Shown here: positions 1 to 11,380 of the stretch, in pieces
Layout: the number at the start of each line of letters is the position of its first letter
How positions within the stretch are numbered: position 1 is the stretch's first letter
Assembly (NCBI GenBank): GCA_036172665.1
Contig: CM069871.1
Location: forward strand, 682,001-746,000
Source of the DNA: Prosopocoilus inquinatus
Taxonomy: Eukaryota; Arthropoda; Insecta; Coleoptera; Lucanidae
Direction of reading: 5' to 3'
DNA: 64,000 nucleotides
The notes under the pieces: model-generated
The model's input: the letters and a program-made list of their open reading frames with translations, nothing else
What the model was told of the DNA's origin: nothing
Databases searched by the model: none
Position numbers and translations under genes: made by a program

Positions 1-180
1 GCAGAACAGACCCTATTGTCTGATTTGTGTGTCAAATTAATTATGGTAACAACCAATGATAAAGTTTTATGATTGGTTGTTACCATACAAACACTTTATG
101 ATTAGTTGTTACCATAGCAACAGGCCATAAAGCTTTATGGATTGGTTGTTACCATAGCAACAGTCCGTTAAATTTAACGT
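1..180. repeat. short tandem/palindromic repeat at left edge
   Basis: The phrase TTGGTTGTTACCATA recurs about every 35-45 bp (near 75, 108 and 143), each time next to a variant of AAAGCTTTATG. Between about 45 and 85 it also forms a small palindrome, GGTAACAACCAAT then ATTGGTTGTTACC. It is non-coding and probably a remnant of a foldback element cut by the window edge. Confidence 0.5.
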
Positions 181-2027
181 ACTCGCTACAGGATAGGCCC
201 TAATAATACATAACACAGAAATAATTAAAAATTAAACATTTAAAAAAAAATCTGCAATTAAATGAAAAAGAAAACAAATATACAAAAACGACCTAACCTA
301 GCACTTTGACGCATTTGACACCAATCAGAAGCCGTGTGGCCAACCCATAAAATTTCGATTCAATTTTTTTTTAAAAAGAGAAAATGACTACATAAATTGT
401 GTTAACTCGAGATGGCGCTCTACCATAATAAAAATAATAATAAGAGAAATAAGAAAAAGGAGCTGAAATATAAAATAGTATTATTATTGAAAAGAGAAAG
501 ATAAGTTTGGTTAGATTTTTAAAAATTTGTTTGCAGTTTCGTTTTTTCGAAATTCGTCCTAAAACATTTCCGTCCCTTTTCTTTGAATTGTTTCTTACGA
601 TCGTCATTTGTTTCCACTTTCAAATTTCAAATTCATCCGCTTTTCTTTGTCGTTTTGCGTCGTGTAATTTACGATCGTCATTTGTTTCGTTTTCGTTCTC
701 AAATTATTTGTTCGAAAGTTCTCTTTCGCCCATTAAAGTCGTCATTTGTTTCTTCCTGCTTTCTTCAGAAATTTTTCATTTCGTAAATAAATATTATAAT
801 AATGTGATTTTTTTTGTTTGTTGGTTTCTGTCTTGAATGTTTATTATTATTAATTTTTGGTTCTACAATTCGTTTTTAGTTTCTTTTCTTCTCTATATGT
901 ATATGGTCACGGTCGTCTTTTGTTTTCCTTACTTTCGTCAGGAATTTTTGTTACTTTTTTCATTTGTTTCTCGATTGTCAAAAACGTTTCTCGTTTTTTT
1001 TTCTTTTTTAACTGCGTCATACTTTTTCACAGAAATTGAATAATTATAATTTGTTTCGAATATTAATAATTAATTAATTAATTTTTTGCAATTCGATCGT
1101 GTTTATGCGTCATCAAAAATGCTTTTAGTTTCTCTTTTTTTATCCTTTTTTTTCTGTCTTTTATTGTCGCAAAATGTAGCGAATTATGCATTATTTTTTT
1201 TTTGTAGAAATTTTAAATCTTCCAATTTTTTTAATTTTAGTTTTAAATTTATTTTTGTTCAAAATTCAAAATGTTTTATAAAAAAAAAATTTCATATTTA
1301 GGCATGTGATTTTGATACTAAAATAGTACATCGTACCAACTGCTAAATAATCGTCTACGATCTTAGGGTTGGCAACATTGATGAAAAGCAAAAGCAAGTG
1401 CAAAGAGAAAGAGCGAATCTGCGTGTACATTGCCAACATTTGGCGGTTAAGCTTTTCATAATTACCAACATTCCAAAAAGTAAAATATTTAGTTCCTTTC
1501 GAAAAATTTGATTTAAGAAATTGAAAAATTCCCTAGGTTTTAATGACTTTTTTATTAAATCAAAAATCAATCACAATTATCCCTAGATTTAACGACTTTT
1601 TTCTAAGTTGGCAACACTGTTCTAATGACATTCAAACATTCCTACAAATTGTCAAAGCTCTTGTTACAATTTCATTGCATTGTTTATGTACGGTTATTGT
1701 TTTCAAAAAAACGTTTTCCTCGATCTTAATGATTTGGAATGAACAAAATGGTCAATCTCAGGTGTCCAGGGTTGGCAACAAAAAGATCCATACATTAGTA
1801 CATAATTATGTTTGATAGTTTTTCAGTTTGTTTTATATTTGGTAGTTTGCAAACGTATTTATTATTAAATTTATAATTTATTATTTCCGTCGAACTGTCA
1901 GACGACATAACCAAAACATAACCTATATATAGATCATGATAGGCAATTATTCAGTCATGCCACCTTAAATTAATCATTGGCAACTCAGGACAGTTGACAT
2001 TGTTCGTCCAGTATTTTGTGTGTGTAC
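181..2027. other. AT-rich non-coding stretch
   Basis: No convincing gene. The + strand is strongly T-rich from about 480 to 1300, so the short open frames there are low-complexity Phe/Ser runs. Near 598, 670, 739 and 912 it carries variants of CGATCGTC-A/T-TTTGTTT, a motif that recurs in several arrays of this window. At 399-533 there is a segment with an inverted relative at 44,160-44,282. At about 1,570-1,617 lies a sequence whose reverse complement begins CAGTGTTGCCAACTTA, and a similar end sits at 43,339. Confidence 0.5.
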
Positions 2028-2181
2028 GCAAAAATAGTAGATGATTACAGTTTCCTGTAATTTTTCTTTCTTCAAAATGATACTGTTTAAATGCGACTTT
2101 ACAGATTTTTCAAAAGTCAAATCTAAAAGCTTCGTGTCATTAAAGTTTCACGCGAAACTGTAACTGTCTACTATTTTTTGC
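2028..2181. mobile_element. Tc1/mariner-like MITE (family M1)
   Basis: A foldback element of about 150 bp. The left end reads GCAAAAATAGTAG then TTACAGTTTCCTGTAA, and the right end carries the inverse GAAACTGTAACTGTCTACT then TTTTTTGC. Other copies near 39.5, 41.1, 42.1 and 60.8 kb show ends of the type TACAGTCGAAAGCAAAAAA. The CAGT-like terminus beside TA suggests a Tc1/mariner-type non-autonomous element. No coding capacity. Confidence 0.6.
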
Positions 2182-2819
2182 TCATTCTATGCATTCTACC
2201 AACAAAACAGTGTGAACCTATCTTTAGGCACAATTTAGGCATAAGTAAACCTAACCTCACTTTTGGCTGCAGTCAAATTGACAATGATTGAGCTCTCAAT
2301 AATTAAGTAATTCTTAGCTTTATTGAAATATGATTTATATAGTATTCGAAAATCGATACTTTACACAAAATAACCTTGAAAATTACAAAATTACAAACGT
2401 TGTCGTCCTCAGTCAAGTAGAAAACGAATTCTGGTTTTAAATCAAAAAATATTTCCCATTCTTACATTAATCGAAAGACTGGTAGAAGTCTCTGAAGTTT
2501 TAAGTTCGCAACTGTACGTTCTTGAATCGTCTTCATAGCCGTTAACGTAATTTATATTATTTGTCGACTTTAAATTGTAAGTCACAAATAATAACGTATT
2601 CCACAGAGTCACCCTTCGCGTTGAAGTGGCGCACAATGTGGGCATTGTAAATCAAAACGCACCTGGTTATGGCTGGGCCCTTATCTTTTTAAAACGAGTT
2701 CACGTTACCAAAGCGATTACGTTTGTTTAGTCAGAGACGTTTCTCCTTAAATTCCGTTCGACTTAAGTTCAGTAAAATCTGTCAATTTGAAATTTCCGTA
2801 CCATCACTGAAGTGTTTTT

Positions 2820-3930
2820 TAATTTTTATTTGTATTACATGAAGTTAAGCTGAGAGAACTTGGGTTGGATTGCCCTCGATGTTAGTTAAACTCCATTTTA
2901 ATTGATTTTAATTTTTTTTTATTCTTTACTTTTAGTTTCCTAATAATTTTTAATTAATGTTTCACTTATGTCAGATGAAGTTTGGTTGACGTCAGTTGGA
3001 TTGGATTGACCTTGAGATTTGTTTAACTTAACTTTAATCCATGTATAAATTTTAACATTCTTTTTAAATATTTTTTTTAAATTTTTTTACTTATTTATTT
3101 ATTTATTGTTATAAATTAGTTGTGTAGAATGGAGTTCAATATGATATAATAAGTTGGGAGAATTCATAGTTGACTTTGAGATTTGTCAAGGTTCATTTTA
3201 ATTCGCATTAAATTTTTTACTTGGATTGGAGTTGCGTTGTGTTGGCGTGGATTTTTTTTCCATTAACATCTACTTTTTTATTGTTTTTTGATTTAAGTAA
3301 ATTAAAAATTAATTTTTTTTTTCTTGGGTTGAATAGAATGGAGTTCAGTTGTTGGGTCGAGTTTGGTAGACCTTGACAATGGTCGAACGTCGCTTTATTC
3401 CTTTTTTTTAAATTTTCTACTTTTATTTTTTTGCATTTTAAATTTATTGTCTCTATTGAGTACAGTTAGGTTGAATTCAGTTCAGTCGTGTTAGGTTGAC
3501 CCTGGGATTTGTCGAGCTTGATTTTCACATTTTTTTTTACTTTTAATTTCTTTAATATATTTTTTGTCTTAATTGTTTACTTGGGTTGAATGGAGTTAAT
3601 TAGTTCGAGTTCAGTTGGATTGGAATATCTTTTAATTTTTTTTTCAGTTAGATCGAGTTTGGATCGTGTTTGGTTGTTCCTGGTTCGAGTTGAATGGAGT
3701 TAGGTCGGGTTCAGTTGGACTGGATAGTCGTTGAATATTTTCTATTTTTTTTTGCAGTTGGATCGAGTTTGGATCATGTTTGGTTATCCCTGGTTCGAGT
3801 TGAATGGAGTTAGGTCGCGTTCAGTTGGATTGGATGGACGTTGAATATCTTTCAATTTTTTTTTTTCAGTTGGATCGAGTTTGGATCCTGTTTGGTTAAC
3901 CCTGGTTCGAGTTGCGCTTTAATCCTTTTT
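2820..3930 (-). repeat. degenerate tandem array, inverted relative of the 6.2-7.8 kb array
   Basis: Repeated phrases such as GGATTGACCTTGAGATTTG and ATGAAGTTAAGCTGA are the reverse complement of phrases in the 6,235-7,790 array. The last part (about 3,590-3,930) is a clearer repeat of about 110 bp, with GTTCGAGTTGAATGGAGTTAGG near 3,682 and 3,793. The copies are diverged. Related phrases reappear in the same orientation at 35.9-36.5 kb. No gene seen. Confidence 0.6.
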
Positions 3931-4173
3931 AATCGGCGCCCTTATGCCTTGCGTAACTTGCTCAACTCCGGCCCTGGTAAATAGGAAAATGGATATTTTA
4001 TATTTCGTTCGATAATCCGAACGTTTCGCAAATCCGGATCAACCAAGTGCAATTATTAGTTCGTATTAAAGAGGTTCTACTGTGTTTTAAAAATTGAAAC
4101 GTGTCAAATATCAGTTACGGATGCGTTGCAAAAAAATTGTTTACGTGTTTTATTATTTTTTCAATTTATTTAG

Positions 4174-4506
4174 TTAGAGTATTTGTCTGCTCTTTATAAT
4201 ACAAAGAATGTAAACCTCTTTTCTTATCGCAAGGGGTGGCGGGAGGGATTTGTCAACCAACTCAACCCAAAGAGGTGGTATCGCCTGGGGCCCGCAACTA
4301 TTAAGGCCGCCTCTGATGTTGGTATTGTGGCGAGCCACTCAGCACTACGTCACACTGAAGGCGTCAAGAAGTCGGTTCATTATAATGCGTCATCGGCCGT
4401 CACGCCACCATCGAACAAACTCGAATTTTCCAGCGTTGGAAAATTCGAGACGGCAGCAAAGGATATAAAATCGGCCGGGTGGACTCAGGAGTCAGTCGAA
4501 TTCTAA
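4174..4506 (+). CDS. probable 3'-terminal exon of an unidentified gene (partial)
   Basis: An open frame of 110 codons plus stop stands out by its GC content from the AT-rich surroundings. A pyrimidine-rich tract ending in TTTATTTAG at 4,173 can serve as the splice acceptor. From 4,174 the frame runs without a stop to TAA at 4,504-4,506. There is no in-frame ATG in its first part, which fits an internal reading into a last exon rather than a whole gene. AATAAA signals follow at about 4,539 and 4,553. The tail is basic and aromatic at first (SYRKGWREGFVNQL, then PKRWYRLGP) and Ser/Ala/Lys-rich later. I do not recognise the family; a cytosolic C-terminal tail of a membrane protein is only one possibility. 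Upstream exons are not visible between 1 and 4,173. Confidence 0.45.
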   Translation, partial: LEYLSALYNTKNVNLFSYRKGWREGFVNQLNPKRWYRLGPATIKAASDVGIVASHSALRHTEGVKKSVHYNASSAVTPPSNKLEFSSVGKFETAAKDIKSAGWTQESVEF

Positions 4507-4836
4507 ATAGCGATCGTCGAAGTTAGATTTAGTGTGTAAATAAATTGTTACAAATAAATTAGATTGTAAGCGTTATTAAATTACGGTTAAATTTTTACCG
4601 AGTGTTTTATTCGTTTAAATAAATTAATTTAAACCCTAGAAACGTAACAGTATAAAGAAACGATATCGAAATTAAATTAACCGAAAAATTAATAAAGTTT
4701 TCGATTTCGATTACTAAGGTTATTTGTGGCATATTAATTTCGGTTTGGGTTACGGTTAAGGTTCGAGAAAATTTTCGGTTTTTATGGGGTTTTGGGTTTT
4801 TTACTGTTACGGTGTACACTTCTGGTCGCAAGTACC
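4507..4836. other. 3' UTR and degenerate CGGTT-rich repeat
   Basis: After the polyadenylation signals the sequence becomes a degenerate run of TTACGGTT, TTTCGGTT and GGGTTTTGGG phrases (about 4,570-4,820). A reverse-complement version (CCGAAACCG, CCATAACCG) is found at about 8,150-8,260. No gene. Confidence 0.4.
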
Positions 4837-4998
4837 GGGGCTCTATTCTTAAGTCACTCGACTACGTGTCGTATGCGAAAATGACGTCAAAATGACGTAA
4901 ACTCTTACACAAAACCACACAGATCGTTCGAAAATTGCGTCGTTTTAACGTCATTTTCGCATACGACACATAGTCGAGTGACTTGAGAATATTGCCCC
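4837..4998. mobile_element. 162-bp palindromic foldback element
   Basis: Left arm from 4,837 (GGGG, then AAGTCACTCGACTACGTGTC and GTATGCGAAAATGACGT) is mirrored by the right arm ending near 4,998 (ACGTCATTTTCGCATAC, then GACACATAGTCGAGTGACTT and CCCC). The arms are about 60 nt with few mismatches and a short central spacer. Typical of a MITE; no coding capacity. Confidence 0.7.
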
Positions 4999-6234
4999 AG
5001 CAGCCAAACACGTTCTGTGTTTACCTGAATTTCTCGGTGTTGACTAACATCATATCACATTACATCCGCAGGAGTTGTTTATTCTTTTTTTTTTTTTTGT
5101 TGTTGCCGGTGCTTCCCACACCGCACCTGTCGTTTGTTCAGTTCCTTTTTTTTATTCATTTTCTCTCGCCTTCGCTTATCAATTAATTAATCGACGATGG
5201 AGTTTACGTAATCCATACATATTCAAATAGGAGTGGCCCGGTGTACAATGTATGTGTGTGTATGTCCAGGTTTAAATTTAGTTTAGCACAAAAAGAGAGA
5301 AATAAATCCCGTTTTAGATTTTCGCCGATAGCATCAGCTACGACGACCGGCGCTTCAAACAAACACAGAAAAAATAATAATAATAACAATAAAAATACCT
5401 AGAAAACACGATTCCGGTATGCGAGATATGGTCTGAATTTATAACGGCCCATTTCCAAATTCCAGTTATCACAGCACGATACGGCACATAATGTATTCTA
5501 CGTGTGGTTGCTTTTTTTGGCTTTTTTTTTAACGTGAGCTCGTAAAACGAACAAACCCATACGTTTTCGTGTGCGAGTTAAGAATCGGACTGTCGCTTTT
5601 GGTCCTTGCTTTTTTTTTTCTTGTTCCTCTTTCATTTCGCCTTTTTTTGCGTCGCCCGCGCGTTACCTTCTAGTTTTGTTTTGTGCACGACTTTATGCAA
5701 AAATGTTGCTGCTACCTACCCTGCTGTAAAACGAATTCGTTTCGACTTGGCCAATGGTGTAAAATAAATGTATAAAAATGCCTTCCCCACCAAACTTATC
5801 ATCACATTACACAAGACAAAAATAAAAAAAGAAATCATTAATTTGTAAGAAAATAAAAAAAGTGTATCGCTACACTCGTGGTACTCCAATGGAACGAATG
5901 TTACAATGTCTTTTATAATATATTATTTTTTCTGGTTCTGTCGCTTTTGGTCCTTTTTTCTCTCTTCTTTCAATTCGCCTTTTTTGTATCGCCTGCACTT
6001 TTGCATGTTTTGTGCACGACTCTATGCAAAAATGTTGCTGCCACTTATTCTGTAAACCTTAGCTGCGAAAAGTTCGGATACAAAACGTGCCAATCAAGCG
6101 CGGTTCATAATCATAAGTGACGTAAGTACCTCGCGTCGAGCATTTTTAAATTAATTAAAAAATTATTAAATTAAAAAAAATCATATACAGTATGATAATT
6201 TTCTTACTTAACACCAAGAATAATTAAAAGTATA
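4999..6234. repeat. T-rich non-coding stretch with an internal duplication
   Basis: No gene recognised. A segment at about 5,586-5,742 (CTGTCGCTTTTGGTCCTT through TGTGCACGACTTTATGCAAA) is duplicated at about 5,937-6,062 with substitutions and small indels. Poly-T runs dominate the rest. Confidence 0.5.
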
Positions 6235-7790
6235 CAAATGGTTAAAAATTACCTACCCAATCAAACTTCATCTAACAAGTAAAACATTAAAAATTACTAG
6301 AAAACTAAAAGTAAAGATTAAAAAAGAAATTAACATCAATTGAAATGAAGTTTAACTAACGTCAGGGTCAATCAAACCCAAATTCTCTCAGCTTAACTTC
6401 ATGTAACACAAATAAATATTAAAAATTTCGAGAAAAATTAAAAGTATAAAAATTGGAAAAAATTACCAACCCAACCCAAACCAACCAAAGTTCATCTAAC
6501 AAGTAAAACATTAAAAATTACTAGAAAACTAAAAGTAAAGATTAAAAAAGAAATTAAAATCAATTGAAATGAAGTTTAACTAACGTCAAGGTCAATCCAA
6601 TTCAACTTCTGTCAGCTTAACTTCATGTAACGCAAATAAAAATTAAAAATTGCAAGAAAAATTAAAAGTATAAGAATTGTTAAAAATTGCCAACCCAACC
6701 AAACTTCATCTAAGAAGTAAAATATTAAAAATTACTAGAAAACTAAAAGTAAAGATTAAAAAAGAAATTAAAATCAATTGAAATGAAGTTTAACTAACGT
6801 CAAGGTCAATCCAATTCAACTTCTGTCAGCTTAACTTCATGTAATGCAAATAAAAATTAAAAATTGCAAGAGAAATTAAAAGTATAAAAATTGTTAAAAA
6901 TTGCCAACCCAATCAAACTTCATCTAACAAGTAAAATATTAAAAATTACTAGAAAACTAAAAGTAAAGATTAAAAAAGAAATTAAAATCAATTAAAATGA
7001 AGTTTAACCAACGTCAAGGTCAATCCAATTCAACTTCTGTCAGCTTAACTTCATATAACGCAAATAAAAATTAAAAATAGCAAAAAAATTAAAAGTATAA
7101 GAATTGTTAAAAATTGCCAACCCAACCAAACTTCATCTAAGAAGTAAAGCATTAAAAATTACTAGAAAACTAAAAGTAAAGAATAAAAAAAATTAAAATC
7201 AATTAAAATGATGCTTAACCAACGTCAAGGTCAATCCAATTCAACTTCTGTCAGCTTAACTTCATATAACGCAAATAAAAATTAAAAATTGCAAGAAAAA
7301 TTAAAAGTATAAGAATTGTTAAAAATTGCCAACCCAACCAAACTTCATCTAAGAAGTAAAGCATTAAAAATTACTAGAAAACTAAAAGTAAAGAATAAAA
7401 AAAATTAAAATCAATTAAAATGATGCTTAACCAACGTCAAGGTCAATCCAATTCAACTTCTGTCAGCTTAACTTCATATAACGCAAATAAAAATTAAAAA
7501 TTGCAAGAAAAATTAAAAGTATAAGAATTGTTAAAAATTGCCAACCCAACCAAACTTCATCTAAGAAGTAAAATATTAAAAATTACTAGAAAACTAAAAG
7601 TAAAGATTAAAAAAAAATTAAAATCAATTAAAATGATGTTTAACTAACGTCAAGGTCAATCCAACCCAAATTCTCTCAGCTTAACTTCATGTAACTCAAA
7701 AAAAAAAAATTAAAAATTGCAAGAAAAATTATCAGTATAAAAATTATTCAAGATTAAAAATCAATTAAAATCAAGCTCAACCAATCTCGA
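6235..7790 (+). repeat. ~212-bp tandem array, about 7 copies
   Basis: The phrase ACCAAACTTCATCTAAGAAG recurs about every 211-214 bp (near 6,690, 6,902, 7,116, 7,327 and 7,538; more diverged at 6,250 and 6,470). Each unit also holds AACGTCAAGGTCAATCCAA and ACTAGAAAACTAAAAGTAAAG. The array is AT-rich and non-coding, and it is an inverted relative of the 2,820-3,930 array. Confidence 0.85.
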
Positions 7791-9139
7791 CGTCAACATA
7801 ACCTAGTTTTATTCAGCCCAAGCAAACATTAAAATAAAAATTTTCGATGATCTGATTTCTGACTGAGCTGTCATGTTAAAAAAATTGAAAAACTCACACA
7901 TTGCAGATGGCGCGGATGAATATATAAGTTTGAGGAATGAAAAATGTAAAATTCAGAAATAATGTTAGGTTTAAGTGTTTACAGATTAATTTATAAAGAC
8001 AAATTAAATTAAATTAAATTTAATTCATATTTATTTTAAAAAATGTCAGGAATTCTTGATGTTTTTGTTTAAAAAAATGTACATTTTATTTCATTACAAT
8101 GTATTTACTTCCCTTCCTTTTTTTTTAAAAAAAAAAAAGAGTGCACTCCTTGAAAACCTAACTAAGAAACGTCCCAAACCGAAACCGACAGAAAACCATA
8201 ACCGAAACCGTAATCGAAATCTGCTTAAAATTAAAACCGAAAGCTTAACCCTAACCTTTTATAACATGCGTGTGCATACCTGCTTGTGACACGCTTAAAA
8301 AAATTTTTTGAACGCCGCCGTGGTGGAAAAACAAGGAAACTGAGAGGGCAAACGTTTATTCCTCCACGGTCTCCCGATTGAATCATCGAACTTTGTTGAC
8401 TCGCTCCAATTATTACTCACAACAACACACACTTCTTTTTTATCGCTTTTAATAAAATTCGTAACCCAAAAATACTTTTGTGCGTGTATGTACAGCGTGA
8501 TTTGACGGGTATTCTTGAAATTAGGGTCGCCTTGGCCTTCGCCTTCGCGTTCGTGTTCGTATCGGCGATGGTAAGAGCATGTGGCCGGAAAAGAAAATTA
8601 ATTAGGGCATATGTCGCTCTTCCAAATGGTGAAGAGGGAATCCATTTCAGGTAAAGTCGCAAGGGCGTAAAGGAAGGAGCACATCCTTCCGGCGCGGCGT
8701 GTTCAGAATCCATGTCCGAGTGAGGGAGGCACTCGGAGGGCACGTGGCGGGTATTGTCGTTAGCACGAGCCGCCGATAGCACCTGGATTTCTGCATCGTG
8801 GTTTTGTTGTGGTACCCGCATGAATTACAATAATTAAAAAAAGAAAACACTACTAGGGTCATAGTCTCGCATTAATAAACTAAATAGAATCATGTATTAC
8901 AGGATGTTCAAAAAAAAGAAAGAAAGACAAAATTTAAACAGGAATTGTTAAAAAAAAGACAAGAAGACCATTCTTCTTCTTTTTCTCAACATTTAATCTT
9001 AACGATGCAAGATTAAAAAATAAAAATAAAAAATGGGACGCACATTAACAAATCTGATAAGATTATGACGACTATTTCAATAAGAATTGAAGCCGCCATG
9101 ATGTCCAAAAGTTCATGACCACGTTCTTAAGGTTGACTT
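7791..9139. other. non-coding stretch with a GC-richer patch
   Basis: Mostly AT-rich. About 8,150-8,260 is the CCGAAACCG-type degenerate repeat, opposite in orientation to 4.6-4.8 kb. The patch 8,417-8,821 is GC-richer and holds a 134-codon minus-strand open frame from an ATG at 8,821. Its product is compositionally odd (an Ala/Lys/Thr run, basic tail) and matches no family I know, so I do not call it a gene. An isolated AGATGGCGC lies near 7,904. Confidence 0.35.
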
Positions 9140-11380
9140 GAATTGACGCCATCTATTAGATGGCGCGCCAATTTATTGTTAAATAAATACTGTTGATCGC
9201 TCTATACACATTCAAGACGTTCTATTATGACGATGATTAAATCGTAAGTCGCATTATTTTTCTCTAAATGTTTTGTTTACAAAAGAAAGTGATTTGAACC
9301 ACCAAGAGATGGCGTTCTCGATCTTACGCACGCTCGAATCGACCAGTTTTAAAATCATTTGTCTTCTCAAAACAAAATGTATCTGAACGGCCCTTTTAAA
9401 GTTTCTCTTTTGTTTTAAGCGTTCTTGCAATTAATTATTCATGGCGTAGCGCTCTCATGTTTTGACTTTCCGGCAAACGAAGTTTGTTATTTTTAAGTAA
9501 TTTAATTGAATCGCCAAAAGATGGCGCTCTTAACTTTTTACTCCATCGACAAACGGAATTTAAGGGTTATTCACCCTTCATCATTTTTCCATTTTTAAAA
9601 CAAAATGTATTGAATGGCGCCTTTACTTTTCCGTTTCGTTTTAACTGTTAATTCTATTCTTGATCGATAGATGGCGCGGCGCTTTTGAGTTTTAACGACT
9701 CGGCTGTTGAAGTTTGTCGCATTACGTAATTAAATGAATTACCAGCAGATGGCGCTCTCTTCTTTTATGCCTCGATAATTGGAATTTAAGCGTTGTCTTT
9801 TTGCTGCAACAACGACTTTCTTTTTTTGTTTGAAGACTCGTCGAACGCCCATCTCACGGAAAAGTACGGCGGAATTTTCCAAATAATTCTAATAGATGGC
9901 GTTAGTTATCACTGTTAGGGAAAGTGAGGCGTTTCAACCGTCAACGACGAGTCTCTCATATAATTTCATAGATGGCGTTTGCAGTTCATTTACGAACGAT
10001 GTTCAAGTCGACGTAGTCTTCTATAAAAAATTTATGGATTCGATTGTATTAGATAAAGTACGCAGGTACACGAGAGATGGCGTTACCGTTGACAAAGTCT
10101 TCCACAGCTTTTGAGTTTTATCGACTCGGCTGTTGAAGTTTGTCGCATTTCGTAATTAAATGAATTACCAACAGGTGGCGCTCTCTTCTTTTATGCCTCG
10201 ATAATTGGAATTTAAGCGTTGTCTTTTTGTTGCAACAACGACTTTCTTTTTTTGTTTGAAGACTCGTCGAACACCCATCTCACGGAAAAGTACGGCGGAA
10301 TTTTCCAAATAATTCTAATAGATGGCGTTAGTTATCACTGTTAGGGAAAGTGAGGCGTTTCAATCGGCAACGACGAGTCTCTCATATAATTTCATAGATG
10401 GCGTTAGCAGTTCATTTACGAACGATGTTCAAGTCGACGTAGTCTTCTATAAAAAATTTATGGATTCGATTGTATTAGATAAAGTACGCAGGTACACGAG
10501 AGATGGCGTTACCGTTGACAAAGTCTTCCACAGCTTTAGAGTTTTATCGACTCGGCTGTTGAAGTTTGTCGCATTACGTAATTAAATGAATTACCAACAG
10601 ATGGCGCTCTCCTTTTTTTTATGCCTCGATAATTGGAATTTAAGCGTTGTCTTTTTGTTGCAACAACGACTTTCTTTTTTTGTTTGAAGACTCGTCGAAC
10701 ACCCATCTCACGGAAAAGTATGGCGGAATTTTCCAAGTAATTCTAATAGATGGCGTTAGTTATCACTGTTAGGTAAAGTGAGGCGTTTCAACCGTCAACG
10801 ACGAGTCTCTCTCATAATTTCATAGATGGCGTTAGTAGTTCATTTGCGAACGACGTTCAAGTCGACGTAGTCTTCTATAAAAAATTTATGGATTCTATTG
10901 TATTAGATAGAGTACGCAAATACACAAGAGATGGCGTTACCGTTGACAAAGTCTTCCGCAGAATTTAATAGATTGCATCTTATCCAACAGATGGCGCCAC
11001 CGTCGTCGCAATCTTCTAGAAATTTTTATGGATTCGATTGTGTTAGATAGATTACGCAAGATACACAAGAGTTGGCGCTACCATCGACAAAGTCTTCCGG
11101 AGAATTTAATAAATTGCATGTTATCCGAGAGATGGCGCCACCGTCGACAATGTTATTTAATAGATTGTGTTCATCAATTTCGGACGATGTTCAAAAGATA
11201 GCGCTGCCGTCGACGGCAGGTTGAATTTTTCAAAAAATTTTACAGACAGCATTAGATTTATCTCTCTAGTGATGGAAGATAAAAAATGGCGCCACCTGCG
11301 CTGATTAGGTCGCCTCTTTCAGAGTACTCAGTAAATTAAAGGTTAGTTAAATTTACAAAAGATGGCGTCGCTAAGGATGG
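9140..11380. promoter_or_regulatory. field of about 20 AGATGGCG(C/T) motifs resembling a CTCF core
   Basis: On the + strand AGATGGCG starts near 9158, 9307, 9519, 9669, 9747, 9894, 9970, 10075, 10320, 10396, 10501, 10599, 10748, 10824, 10929, 10989, 11130 and 11360. Variants lie at 10173 (AGGTGGCG), 11070, 11197 and 11286. Several have the wider form CCAACAGATGGCGC. That resembles the arthropod CTCF core as I recall it, so a binding role is inference. Part of the regularity comes from the 426-bp tandem array, but motifs also occur outside it at irregular spacing. Confidence 0.35.
9690..10970. repeat. 426-bp tandem array, three copies
   Basis: Three copies in a row. Anchors AGATGGCGTTAGTTATCAC at 9,894, 10,320 and 10,748, and GACTCGGCTGTTGAAGTTTG near 9,696, 10,123 and 10,549, give a period of 426-428 bp. 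Copies differ at scattered single bases. The open frames in copies 1 and 2 (72 and 87 codons, nearly the same peptide) follow from the repeat and start at the motif itself; there is no sign of selection for protein. Confidence 0.9.

Noticed and set aside
480..1300. Overlapping + strand frames of 60-109 codons
   Set aside because: Pure consequence of T-rich sequence (Phe/Ser/Leu runs); no start context, no domain, no splice structure.
8417..8821. 134-codon minus-strand frame in a GC-richer patch
   Set aside because: No recognisable domain, odd composition, no clear promoter or polyadenylation signal; kept only as a note.
9894..10585. Two near-identical 72-87-codon frames
   Set aside because: They repeat because the 426-bp DNA unit repeats; the third copy does not keep the frame.
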